Source: Candidatus Gastranaerophilales bacterium
GTDB lineage: Bacteria > Cyanobacteriota > Vampirovibrionia > Gastranaerophilales > Gastranaerophilaceae
Assembly: GCA_944325865.1 (NCBI GenBank)
Contig: CALVBS010000003.1
Span: forward strand, 75,223-139,222
Length of the DNA stretch: 64,000 nucleotides
Direction of reading: 5' to 3'
This document shows positions 17,512 to 26,071 of this stretch, in pieces (the first letter of the stretch is position 1; each line of letters starts with the position of its first letter). The notes beneath the pieces are model-generated. The model did no database searches. It was not told the origin of the DNA and saw nothing but the letters and a program-made list of their open reading frames with translations. Position numbers and translations under genes: made by a program.

Positions 17512-19806
17512 ATGAATATAATTTCAACTAATAATATCAATTCACCATCTTTTACGGCAAATATAAATAAAATCTCACAGGCTATAAAAAATAATGAACG
17601 CCTCCAAAATGTCCCGAACATGTCAAAAAGTATCTTGCTGCAGAAGTTTAATGAATTATATGGAGAGCCCATAGCGGCTGAATTTGTTCAACATTTGAAA
17701 ACTGAGAATTTGAAATATCTATATTCGCTTGCTTCAAAAGTTGATCTAAGTGGTTATTGCAGAATTGAGCTGGAGAAGCTCCCGCAATTTTCCGAGATAG
17801 AAATGCATAAATTGAAAGAGATTGAACCCTTGTTGTTATCAAAAAATGATCTGGGGCTATGGAATTATCCTGCAGAGTATGTGTTGAATTTCGGATGTCT
17901 GAACAAAAAGCAGCAGGCAACATTATTGAATTTGGTGCAGTGTAATGTGACACCGTTTAGTGCAAAAAGTATTATTGAATATCCTGATTTAAATTGGGAT
18001 AAAACGGTTGACAAAGCAAGAGCAATAAAAAATCATTATGGAGATGATTTACGTGAAATTGAGTTTTACAGTAATTCAAAGGGTGAAAATTTCTTTCTTG
18101 CGGATGTGCAACTTCATGATAATAAAAAGCCTGCGTGGCTTAATTATAAACGAATTACCGTAAAGCTTGATGATGATGTGAATGCGTTTGCCGGAATTAA
18201 TAAACAGACAAAAATAGCAGCTTTGGTTGATGATTTGTATGCAAAAATTACAAGGCAACTGAACATCTATTCAGAAAAAAATCTGGAAGATGATATTGCG
18301 AAAATATCTAAAGCTGTTCCTGAGGCGACACTATCTGAGATTTTAACAACAATTCAAAAAATTACCCAGTTTGCAAATTATTCATCTCTTTCTGATATTG
18401 CAGAACAGTTGACACATAACCGAATTACTGCGTTTGATTCTGTTGGAGAATTGAATAAGTATTTTGAGTATTTTCACGAAAATAAAGGGCTATTTAAGCT
18501 GAGTAATTCGGAGGAAAAGCTTGGCAGTATTGTAACTTTGAATGATCTTAATAATAAAGACACTCTTCAAATAATTACTGAAAATGTAGCGGCTAATAAT
18601 TTGACATTGATAAATCTGGAAGGGTTCAGCGATGGTGTCAATTTGTTTGGAGATGATAGAAATTTACCGTTAAAGGCAGTGAGTGTTTTGAAAAAAGCTA
18701 AAGCTTTTCAGACTAAATACCCTGATGCAGATTTTGCGGAATGTGTTTCGTTCGTTTTGAATAATCCTATTGAAGCAAAATTGAAAAAGCTGGGATTGAG
18801 TGCTATTCGTGTTAGTATTGAAAATCCTGCTACCAAAACCGGTATATTAAAACAAATTCAACCGGTTGTTCCGTCAAAAGAAAGGATTAAAACAACCATA
18901 GAATCTATCGCAGATAGGTATTCAATTACTAAGAGGTCTTATAACAATCTTAGTAAATCTATTGCTGAGTATTTTAACTCAAATGTTCAAGTATATTCAA
19001 AACAGTCGATGATACAGGCTCTTGAAGAATTAAATAATAAGATTGCTGAGTATTTACAGAGTCATAATATTCCGAAAGAAAATTTGTATCTGCTTCAGCA
19101 TAGGATGAGAAATGTAAAGAGCTTTGATATATTGATGAAAATGTATAAGGATTTGTTCAATTTTCCTGAAAGTAGAATGATTCAGGCAGATGATGTTCAA
19201 GATTTAAATAAATATCCTAAAAACAGTGCCTTTTTGATATTGGATGATATTATAGGAAGCGGAGATTCCATGATTGGAACCGCTGATTACTGCACAAGTG
19301 CGAAGAAACTCAACAAGGATAAATTTATAATTTTTGTACCAATAACTGCAACAGAAACAGGCTTGGCAAATGTTAATAAATATATAACAAAACATTCAAG
19401 GTCAAAAAATGATACAATTATTTTTCTTGATAAAAATGTCTTAGAAAAAGCTGACGGTTATAAAATATTTAAAAATTGGTACCTTAAAATGAAAAGCTTT
19501 TTTGGTTCTTCAAACATCAATGATAAAGGTTTTAAAGAGCAGGCATTGAATGTTTCTTTTCCATATATGGCACCTGATAATAACTCATTTATTTCTGCCA
19601 ATCTTCAGGATTTGTTTCTGGTTAATGCTTCTTGTATAAAAAATAAGCCTTATTCATTTGAAAAATTGAAAAAGAAAGCTGCCGACTATGATTTATTCGG
19701 TCAAGATGAAAAATATATCCTCCAAAATTCCGTAAATGACAAGGCTCCGACATTCATAGATAAGATAAAGTTCTTAATAAGAACAAAATTAAGAAAAGAA
19801 AAATAA
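17512..19806 (+). CDS. Large protein with PRPP-binding-type loop, SFxA leader
   Basis: A 764-aa protein not recognised as a whole. The first residues (MNIISTNNINSPSFTAN) carry the N-terminal motif shared by seven other proteins in the window. The middle is helical and charged. At about 577-588 is SAFLILDDIIGSGDSMIG, an excellent match to the PRPP-binding loop of type I phosphoribosyltransferases (two acidic residues then GSGDS), and it sits after a predicted beta strand as in that fold. The C-terminal tail is basic. It may act on a nucleobase or on protein/nucleic acid, but that is not shown. No clear ribosome site precedes the ATG. A perfect 10-bp hairpin follows the gene. Confidence 0.6.
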   Translation: MNIISTNNINSPSFTANINKISQAIKNNERLQNVPNMSKSILLQKFNELYGEPIAAEFVQHLKTENLKYLYSLASKVDLSGYCRIELEKLPQFSEIEMHKLKEIEPLLLSKNDLGLWNYPAEYVLNFGCLNKKQQATLLNLVQCNVTPFSAKSIIEYPDLNWDKTVDKARAIKNHYGDDLREIEFYSNSKGENFFLADVQLHDNKKPAWLNYKRITVKLDDDVNAFAGINKQTKIAALVDDLYAKITRQLNIYSEKNLEDDIAKISKAVPEATLSEILTTIQKITQFANYSSLSDIAEQLTHNRITAFDSVGELNKYFEYFHENKGLFKLSNSEEKLGSIVTLNDLNNKDTLQIITENVAANNLTLINLEGFSDGVNLFGDDRNLPLKAVSVLKKAKAFQTKYPDADFAECVSFVLNNPIEAKLKKLGLSAIRVSIENPATKTGILKQIQPVVPSKERIKTTIESIADRYSITKRSYNNLSKSIAEYFNSNVQVYSKQSMIQALEELNNKIAEYLQSHNIPKENLYLLQHRMRNVKSFDILMKMYKDLFNFPESRMIQADDVQDLNKYPKNSAFLILDDIIGSGDSMIGTADYCTSAKKLNKDKFIIFVPITATETGLANVNKYITKHSRSKNDTIIFLDKNVLEKADGYKIFKNWYLKMKSFFGSSNINDKGFKEQALNVSFPYMAPDNNSFISANLQDLFLVNASCIKNKPYSFEKLKKKAADYDLFGQDEKYILQNSVNDKAPTFIDKIKFLIRTKLRKEK

Positions 19807-19867
19807 ACTGGTTCTAGTGCATAGGCATACATAAAAGGTAACATCTTTTAAATTTTGAATGACAAAA

Positions 19868-19893
19868 CGGAAAGGGGCTCGTCGCCCCTTTCC
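19868..19893 (+). terminator. Hairpin downstream of the 17512 gene
   Basis: GGAAAGGGGC pairs perfectly with GCCCCTTTCC around TCGTC. The T run after it is weak, so it could be a terminator or an mRNA-end stabiliser. Confidence 0.45.
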
Positions 19894-20001
19894 ATTCAAG
19901 ATGAACATAAAGACAGTATTTTTAACTGTTGTATATATAAAGTATATTTCATACAGAGGATTGCAGAAGATAAATAAAATTGTAATAAATATTTACAACA
20001 A

Positions 20002-21030
20002 TCAGTTTTTTGGATGTATAATCGGTGAGTAACTTACAAATTCATTTATCCATGGAATAATCTGTTCTTCGATTTCTTGTTGCATCCGGGTTTTTATTTC
20101 TGTAGTATTCAATAAATGTTCGGATGTCAATGTATATCCTTTGGTTTTTAATCGTTTTAATATATCTTTCGGGTTTTGGTTAAATGATTTGCAGTATTTA
20201 TTAAATGCAACTTCATTTATAAGCTTTTCATTTTGATATCGGGTTTTTATAATATTTGCTGCACTGCTGCCGTAATCTTCCGGCATTAATAATTTTCCGC
20301 CTTCCATTTTATCAAAAATATCAAATGCTCTTTTCCTGTCACGTGGTAAGTGTTCACAATGCATTTCTTTTTTGTAATCTGATGAACAATTTTCTAAATT
20401 AATTGCCATTGCTTTTTGCCGGAGCGGTCGGGGTAATACCTGAAATCCTACTATTCTTACATCAGGGTTATGAGGATGCTCGAGTTTGCTTCCAAATGAG
20501 GAATAAAGGCAAGGTTGTCTGTTGTTAAAATCTTCAATAGGTACAAGTTTGCCATTTACATAATGTGTGTAAGCAAAAAATTCTGCAATTTCTCTTTTTG
20601 TTGTTATGTCAAGATAATTTGTATGGAATTCATAATGCTGGGCAATAGCCTCAAAGTCAAAACAAAACTTATAACCCTGCCCTTCCGGAATATTCGGATA
20701 TGGTGCAAATTCAGACTTATAAGCAAAATGCTCAAAGTAAGGTGTTGACATAAACCACTCGATAAATTCCTGTTTTTGTAACCACCCTATACATTTTTCA
20801 AAGTTATTTTGTAATCTTTGCCAGCTTGTCTTAAAAGTAGGAAATTTGTCATTTTCTCCTCTGAAATACATTGAGGTCTCAAAGCTAAAGTTGTCAAATA
20901 TCATAATTTTATACATTTTTGATTCTTGATTAATGATAATATGACCTTTTATATCAGTATCAATAAATCCGAAAGGAGTACGAATAATATTGTGATTGTA
21001 AGGATTTGGAGGCATTGGCAGATTCATCAT
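20002..21030 (-). CDS. FRG-domain protein
   Basis: The 342-aa protein carries the FRG domain: YFRGENDKFPTF near residue 53, then FDFEAIAQHYEFHTNYLDITTKREIAEFFAY around 130-160, matching the conserved AQHYG-x-PTRLLDxT/AxxFA core. The C-terminal third is basic and helical (residues 240-330). FRG proteins are common in variable genome regions and have been linked to toxins and anti-phage systems, but their biochemical role is not settled. It is divergent from an XRE repressor 430 bases away, which may control it. No antitoxin is adjacent. Confidence 0.75.
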   Translation of the reverse strand: MMNLPMPPNPYNHNIIRTPFGFIDTDIKGHIIINQESKMYKIMIFDNFSFETSMYFRGENDKFPTFKTSWQRLQNNFEKCIGWLQKQEFIEWFMSTPYFEHFAYKSEFAPYPNIPEGQGYKFCFDFEAIAQHYEFHTNYLDITTKREIAEFFAYTHYVNGKLVPIEDFNNRQPCLYSSFGSKLEHPHNPDVRIVGFQVLPRPLRQKAMAINLENCSSDYKKEMHCEHLPRDRKRAFDIFDKMEGGKLLMPEDYGSSAANIIKTRYQNEKLINEVAFNKYCKSFNQNPKDILKRLKTKGYTLTSEHLLNTTEIKTRMQQEIEEQIIPWINEFVSYSPIIHPKN

Positions 21031-21061
21031 GTTAAATTGTATCCTGTATTACATTAAAAAT

Positions 21062-21101
21062 GTTTGACCCTGTATTGTATATTTATTATACAGGGTCAAA
21101 C
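21062..21101. repeat. Perfect 13-bp inverted repeat upstream of the FRG gene
   Basis: GTTTGACCCTGTA (21062-21074) and its exact complement (21089-21101) flank a 14-base AT loop. It lies within 35 bases of the FRG start. No U-tract follows on either strand, so an operator or 5' leader hairpin is more likely than a terminator. Confidence 0.6.
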
Positions 21102-21272
21102 CTGGATTCAAAACAGAATAAAAGTTTGCAGTTACAGACTGTTAGAGCAATGTTCTTTATCAATATTAGAAATTCTCCTGACACTATTTTTTTATTTTTG
21201 CCGGAGGTGTCTGCTAAATCTATTTTGATATCTCAAGGAGAATAGTTAAATTTTTACAATGTAAAAAGACAA

Positions 21273-21409
21273 ATGGTTTGATTTCAATTTACAGATGGTT
21301 TGATTTTTTTTGGTAAACTAACACGCTAATTTTTCTCAAAATTGTTGGCAATTTTTCTCAAACTCCTTGTCACTTTTAATTTGACAAATTATAGGCATAT
21401 AAGTATAAA
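21273..21409 (+). promoter_or_regulatory. XRE-gene promoter with paired 22-bp-spaced direct repeats
   Basis: The 426-base gap 21031-21456 holds two sets of direct repeats: ATGGTTTGATTT at 21273 and 21295, and AATTTTTCTCAAA at 21328 and 21350. Both pairs are spaced 22 bases, two helical turns. Just downstream is a near-ideal promoter: TTGACA at 21381-21386, 17 bases, TATAAA at 21404-21409. The repeats look like binding sites for the XRE protein encoded next. Confidence 0.6.
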
Positions 21410-21456
21410 TTAAGATAATTGTTTTAAAAATAAAGAATATGAGAAAGGAGTTTAGA

Positions 21457-21681
21457 ATGTGTACACAAGGAGCAAGGATAAGAAAAGCGAGAAAAAATTT
21501 GCAGTTATCATTACAGCAATTAGGACAAGTTTTAAATGTATCTAAACAATATCTATCAAAAATTGAAAAAAATGAAAGACTTTTAAATAATCATAAACTT
21601 TCAATACTAATTTCCGAATATGGAATTAATGCAAATTATATTCTTGTAGGAAAAGGAAATATTTTTATATCCACAAAATAA
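21457..21681 (+). CDS. XRE-family repressor, 74 aa
   Basis: The ATG at 21457 is preferred because GAAAGGAG lies 7-10 bases before it; the in-frame ATG at 21439 is inside that site. The product is almost only an XRE helix-turn-helix: GARIRKARKNLQLSLQQLGQVLNVSKQYLSKIEKNER, with helix 3 in VSKQYLSKIE. Similar small repressors are found in phages and toxin-type modules. It has its own strong promoter with direct repeats, suggesting autoregulation, and is divergent from the FRG gene. Confidence 0.85.
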   Translation: MCTQGARIRKARKNLQLSLQQLGQVLNVSKQYLSKIEKNERLLNNHKLSILISEYGINANYILVGKGNIFISTK

Positions 21682-21807
21682 ATATATTTACAACAATATC
21701 TTACATATAAAATATTAATATATATTTATTATTTGTATTAATTTGTTATTAATTAAATTACGATAATAAGCTAAATTTATTTTTCAAGAAAATAACAAAT
21801 ACTGTTT

Positions 21808-22092
21808 TTAATTAGTTTCAAGAATTTTATTTAAACAATTGAAAAAATCTCCCATGCAACAAATTTTAAGAGAATAATATACATTTAAACCTTCATTTCT
21901 GTCTTTTATTAGACCTGCTTCTTTTAATTTAATTAAGCTCTTTGAAATATGCGGCTGTTCATAATTTAAATTTTCTACAATTTCACAGACACACTTTTCT
22001 CCATCCGCTAAAAAATCCATTATTTCAAGTCTCACAGGATTAGAAAGAGCTTTGAATATTTGAGCTTTTTTTTCATATAAATTACTTTTCAT
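21808..22092 (-). CDS. arsR: ArsR-family metalloregulatory repressor
   Basis: The 94-aa protein has a winged helix with LSNPVRLEIMDFLADGEKCVCEIVENLNYEQPHISKSLIKLKEAGLI. The CVC pair in helix 3 (residues about 30-34) is the classical ArsR As(III)/Sb(III) site ELCVC. Two more Cys near the C-terminus (ICC) may add ligands. The ATG at 22092 has AGGAG 6 bases upstream; the longer frame to 22119 lacks one. It is divergent from arsM and separated from it by two operator palindromes, so it represses both. Confidence 0.9.
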   Translation of the reverse strand: MKSNLYEKKAQIFKALSNPVRLEIMDFLADGEKCVCEIVENLNYEQPHISKSLIKLKEAGLIKDRNEGLNVYYSLKICCMGDFFNCLNKILETN

Positions 22093-22112
22093 AAAAATTC
22101 TCCTAGTAGGTA

Positions 22113-22186
22113 TTGACAATATTCCAAAAATGGAATACTATAATATTATATATTCCAATTATGGCATATTTAATATTATTTGTCAA
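22113..22186. promoter_or_regulatory. Bidirectional ars promoter with two ArsR operators
   Basis: Operator 1 (22120-22137) is TATTCCA-aaaa-TGGAATA; operator 2 (22151-22168) is TATTCCA-atta-TGGCATA with one mismatch. For arsM: TTGACA at 22113-22118 and TACTAT (22136-22141), 17 bases apart. For arsR on the minus strand: TTGACA at 22186-22181 and CATAAT at 22164-22159, 16 bases apart. Each operator covers a -10 region, which gives simple repression. Confidence 0.75.
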
Positions 22187-22205
22187 TTTTTAAGGAGGCT
22201 AAAAT

Positions 22206-23000
22206 ATGGATTTTGACATAAAAAAAGAAGTTAAAAATTTTTACGGTAATATTGCTCAAAAAGTTCAAGAAGATACACATAGTACATGTTCTTGCTGTCA
22301 AGAGATTTCACGAGCTGAAAGAAATTATGCAGGACAAAACCTTGATGACCTCCCAAAAGAAGCAATAGACGCATCTTTGGGATGTGCAAATCCTCTTGTT
22401 TTTGCTCAAATTAAAGAAGGTGAGATAATTCTTGATTTAGGTTCAGGTGGTGGCATCGATGTTTTAATGGCATCTAAATATGTTGGTGAGTCTGGAAAAA
22501 TCTATGGACTTGATATGACAGATGAAATGCTTGAACTTGCAAATAAAAATAAAGAAAAAATGGGTGTTAAAAATGTAGAATTTATAAAAGGATACATTGA
22601 AGATATCCCGCTTGAAGATGGGAAACTAGATGCAATAATTTCAAATTGTGTTATCAATCTATCAGATAATAAGCAAAAAGTTTACAACGAGGCTTATAGG
22701 GTACTAAAAGAAGGTGGCAGAGTTGCAATAGCAGACGTTGTATCACTAAAGCCTGTTTCCGAACATATAAAAAAACAAGCTCAGCTTTGGGCAGGATGCA
22801 TTTCAGGAGCTATGCCAATACCTGAATACAAAAAGATTTTAGAACTTGCAGGGTTTAGGAATATTTCAATTGAGCCTGTGCATATTTACACGAAAGAAAT
22901 TATTGATGGATTGTCTTTTGATAAAAATTTAATAACAGAAGATGAATTAGATGAAATGAATGGTGCTTTTGCAGGAGCACACATTAAAGCATGGAAATAA
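22206..23000 (+). CDS. arsM: Arsenite methyltransferase
   Basis: The 264-aa SAM-dependent enzyme methylates As(III) to mono-, di- and trimethyl products in the cytosol. Seen are CSCC near residue 28, a GCANP segment at 60-64, the SAM motif ILDLGSGGGIDVLMA, DMTDEM, and ISNCVINLS with the third conserved Cys at about 155. These residues match the ArsM set. It starts after GGAGGCTAAAAT-type site 22193-22204. It is divergent from arsR, with shared operators, and no other ars gene is adjacent; detoxification by volatilisation is the inferred role. Confidence 0.93.
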   Translation: MDFDIKKEVKNFYGNIAQKVQEDTHSTCSCCQEISRAERNYAGQNLDDLPKEAIDASLGCANPLVFAQIKEGEIILDLGSGGGIDVLMASKYVGESGKIYGLDMTDEMLELANKNKEKMGVKNVEFIKGYIEDIPLEDGKLDAIISNCVINLSDNKQKVYNEAYRVLKEGGRVAIADVVSLKPVSEHIKKQAQLWAGCISGAMPIPEYKKILELAGFRNISIEPVHIYTKEIIDGLSFDKNLITEDELDEMNGAFAGAHIKAWK

Positions 23001-23007
23001 TAGCCAG

Positions 23008-23025
23008 TAGGTTGGGCATACCTTG
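23008..23025 (+). repeat. Third, partial copy of the GTTGGGC repeat
   Basis: GTAGGTTGGGCATACC at 23008-23023 matches the start of the 24-base arm at 23080. It has no CTGCCCAAC tail, so it is a solo partial copy. Confidence 0.5.
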
Positions 23026-23079
23026 CAATGTCCTACTGACTGATTACGTTTTTAGTAAGTAAAATCCCAAATTAGATTA

Positions 23080-23289
23080 GTAGGTTGGGCATACCTGCCC
23101 AACGATAAAATTGGACATTAATTGGACTGTAAAAATTCTTAAATTTGAATAAGCATCAGGCTAATTTAAAAGTATCATTTGTAAATCAAAGTCCTAATAA
23201 AGTCCTGTTCAGTCCAGTTTAAAAACAATGCATCACAGAACTTCCGACGGCTAATGTTTAGAGTTGTTGGGCAGGTATGCCCAACCTAC
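23080..23289. mobile_element. MITE-like unit with 24-bp perfect terminal inverted repeats
   Basis: The arm at 23080-23103 and its exact reverse complement at 23266-23289 enclose 162 bases without a gene. Each arm itself folds (GTTGGGCA/TGCCCAAC with a 4-base loop). The rest of the 409-base gap 23001-23409 shows no ORF. The interior repeats GGAC/GTCC-type short words. Without a second chromosomal copy in this window, mobility is not proven; such GTTGGGC palindromes are dispersed in many genomes. Confidence 0.45.
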
Positions 23290-23361
23290 AATTTATTCTA
23301 TAGACAACGAACTGGACATTAAAATACAGTCACCTAAAATTTAATTTTTAAAAATTAAAAT

Positions 23362-23399
23362 AAAATAGCGATAAGTCTTTTAGACTTATCGCTATTACT
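23362..23399 (-). terminator. Terminator of tRNA-Arg
   Basis: AATAGCGATAAGTCT pairs perfectly with AGACTTATCGCTATT around TTT (23364-23396); read on the minus strand it is followed by TTTTATTTT. Confidence 0.7.
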
Positions 23400-23409
23400 T
23401 TCTAAACCT

Positions 23410-23483
<74 letters not shown>

Positions 23484-23630
23484 TTATTAGGGGTTTGTAC
23501 CTGTTAGGTTCTATTCTATACTAGCAAGAAAATATTTATTTTCAAGTGTCATTTCTTAATAATTCTTAAATTTTTAGCAAATTTTTTATTTTGACGGTTT
23601 AAAATTTTATACACAACTTTTGGAGTACGT

Positions 23631-25988
23631 ATGATTAATAAGATTTTACCGCTGTCTTTTGATAAAAAGCCTATTCAGCAGAATTCAATACAAAAAACTA
23701 ATCCTGCAGGAAATATTCAATATAAGCCTGATGTGTTTTTGAAGAATATGGCTTTAATGTCACTAAACAGATTGCCTAATATTTCTTTTACGGGCAAAAG
23801 TTATGAAAAAACTCTCGAGGAAAACTATTTTAAACTTCCGCAGGGTGCCTCTCCTGATATCTTTCAAAAAGCCAGTGCCGCTAATTTATATGCAGGAAAT
23901 GATGTTCTTGTGACAGCTCCTACCGGAACCGGAAAAACCGCTATTGCTCTTTATGTAATTACTAAAAATCTTGAGGAAGGTAAAAAAACTTTTTATACAA
24001 CTCCGTTAAAAGCATTAAGTAATGAAAAATTCAGGAATTTTCAAAAGATTTACGGGGAAGAAAATGTCGGGCTTATTACCGGAGATACAAAGATTAATAA
24101 AGATGCTCCGATAGTAATTATGACAACTGAAGTTTACAGAAATATGATTTTCGGAGAACGTTTTAATGAACATAATCCGATTTTGGATAATTTGAAAACG
24201 GTTGTTTTTGATGAGCTTCATTATCTTGGAGATATGGATAGAGGAGGCGTCTGGGAGCAATCAATAATCCTTTCAGACCCGAAAACACAACTATTATCAC
24301 TTTCTGCAACTATAGGTAATAATGAGGATGTAGCACGCTGGATGGCTCGTTGCCGGGATTTAGGATATTCAAGATATTTTGCAAATTCCCTTAACCCGCA
24401 AGGCAAAAGTTCAATATTTGACCATCCTTTGAAAACATCATTCAGGACACTTAATCTTGTTAATGTGCCTTCCGAATACAGACATGTGCCTTTAGAGTTT
24501 GAAAATGTTCTGATGAGCGGAAGTAAAAAACAGATTTCAAAACCTAAAAAGGACAAGCACGGTAATGTAATTCAGGATAGAAGAATTCCTGTGCCGCAGA
24601 ATGAGGATTATCAAAGAATGGTCACGATGCTTAAGAAAAATGACCAACTTCCTGCAATATTTTTTGTATTTAACAAAAAAGGAAGCAAGGCTATTCTTGA
24701 ACATCTGGCAAAATTCGGTGAAAAACTCAATAGTGAAAGCGAAATTGAGCAAATTAAAGAAACTATTGAACGCTATAAATCCGAAGGTAAATATCTCGGC
24801 GAAACATTAAATATGAAAGCCCTCTATAAAGGTTATGCAATTCATAACGCAGGGCTTTTGCCGACACAAAAAGAACTGATTGAAGAACTTTTCCAGAGAA
24901 AGTTAGTTAAAGTTGCAATAGCAACGGAAACACTCTCTGCAGGGATAAATATGCCTGCCAGAACAACAGTCATAAGTTCCTATATAAAACCAACCTCAGA
25001 TCCTGATGCTGTCGGCGGAAGACGTGAGCTTACACCGAATGAGTTTCATCAGATGGCAGGTCGTGCCGGAAGACGCGGTATTGATAAAATTGGCTATTGC
25101 TACACCATGAGTATGGATTCTAACCAGAAGGCAGAGTTTGATTTCCTTATAAGTTCAGAGCCTAATGAATTGAAAAGTGCATTCAATCCTGATTATTCTT
25201 TTGTTGCAGGGTATTATGATTCTTGTAAAACCGATGATTTTATAAAAGAAATTGCCGATAAATCCTTCTATACATATGATAGAAACGGAGATATCTCAGC
25301 AAAGAAAAGTAAAGAATTTTTGAAAAACTTCGGTACAAAACGGAAAGTTTTAAGAAAATTTGATTATCTGGATTCTGCTCACAATTTGTCCACTAAAGGG
25401 AAACTCCTTGCAAAGCTTAACGGATATGAACAGATTCCTGTTATAGAAGCTGTTGTTACGCAAAAATTCGGCGGGATGAGTCCTGTGGAACTTGCAGCGG
25501 CCGTCGGAACAATGGCTAATATTCAAATAAAATATAAGCCGAAGAATCCTCTCGGTGAAATTAGAGAAAAACCTCAATTTTCACATCCTAATAATGTAAT
25601 AGATTATTTTGTGACAAAGCAGGAAAATGTTTTGAAAAAATACAATGATGATATGGCAAAGATTGATGAAGATTTCAGAGAAGTCGAAATTGATACCAGA
25701 GCAACAAACCATATTTATGACTGGGCAGCTTTGAATAATGAAAATCAGGATTCAACAGAAAATTGGGCGAAACTAATTGAAAATTCCAAAGCTAATCCCA
25801 TTAGAGATGAAGGCAGTTTGTTTAAGGAAATTACAATGACTGCGGATTTACTTAAGCAGATTATGGAAATTTCTGAAGAAGGACTTTATCTTGCTGAAAA
25901 TAAACTTGAGGCAAGATATTATTCAGAATTGAAAGAAACGGCTAAGGAAGCAGTTAAACTAATTGCGAGAGAACCCGTAACAGCTTAA
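23631..25988 (+). CDS. Ski2-like DExH RNA/DNA helicase with SFTG leader
   Basis: The 785-aa protein has a 70-residue leader with NISFTGK at 51-56, then the helicase core: Walker A APTGTGKTA (96-104), a DELHYLGD box (about 194-201, DExH form), SATIG (motif III), CETLSAGINMPA (motif IV/V) and QMAGRAGRRGID (motif VI). This arrangement (a long post-core winged/ratchet region, about 480-785) resembles Mtr4/Ski2 and cyanobacterial DEVH helicases. It likely unwinds RNA in decay or ribosome maturation, using ATP. GGAG lies 5 bases before ATG 23631. The polar leader before the core is unusual for the family. Confidence 0.88.
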   Translation: MINKILPLSFDKKPIQQNSIQKTNPAGNIQYKPDVFLKNMALMSLNRLPNISFTGKSYEKTLEENYFKLPQGASPDIFQKASAANLYAGNDVLVTAPTGTGKTAIALYVITKNLEEGKKTFYTTPLKALSNEKFRNFQKIYGEENVGLITGDTKINKDAPIVIMTTEVYRNMIFGERFNEHNPILDNLKTVVFDELHYLGDMDRGGVWEQSIILSDPKTQLLSLSATIGNNEDVARWMARCRDLGYSRYFANSLNPQGKSSIFDHPLKTSFRTLNLVNVPSEYRHVPLEFENVLMSGSKKQISKPKKDKHGNVIQDRRIPVPQNEDYQRMVTMLKKNDQLPAIFFVFNKKGSKAILEHLAKFGEKLNSESEIEQIKETIERYKSEGKYLGETLNMKALYKGYAIHNAGLLPTQKELIEELFQRKLVKVAIATETLSAGINMPARTTVISSYIKPTSDPDAVGGRRELTPNEFHQMAGRAGRRGIDKIGYCYTMSMDSNQKAEFDFLISSEPNELKSAFNPDYSFVAGYYDSCKTDDFIKEIADKSFYTYDRNGDISAKKSKEFLKNFGTKRKVLRKFDYLDSAHNLSTKGKLLAKLNGYEQIPVIEAVVTQKFGGMSPVELAAAVGTMANIQIKYKPKNPLGEIREKPQFSHPNNVIDYFVTKQENVLKKYNDDMAKIDEDFREVEIDTRATNHIYDWAALNNENQDSTENWAKLIENSKANPIRDEGSLFKEITMTADLLKQIMEISEEGLYLAENKLEARYYSELKETAKEAVKLIAREPVTA

Positions 25989-26071
25989 TGTTTCTTCATA
26001 AACCTCTGTAAACTTCTTAAAATACACGTTAAAATATTTATAGGCATTATATTGTTACGGGAGTTTAGAGA

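Noticed and set aside
21062-21101. Terminator for the FRG gene
   Set aside because: It lies upstream of that gene and lacks a U tract on both strands.
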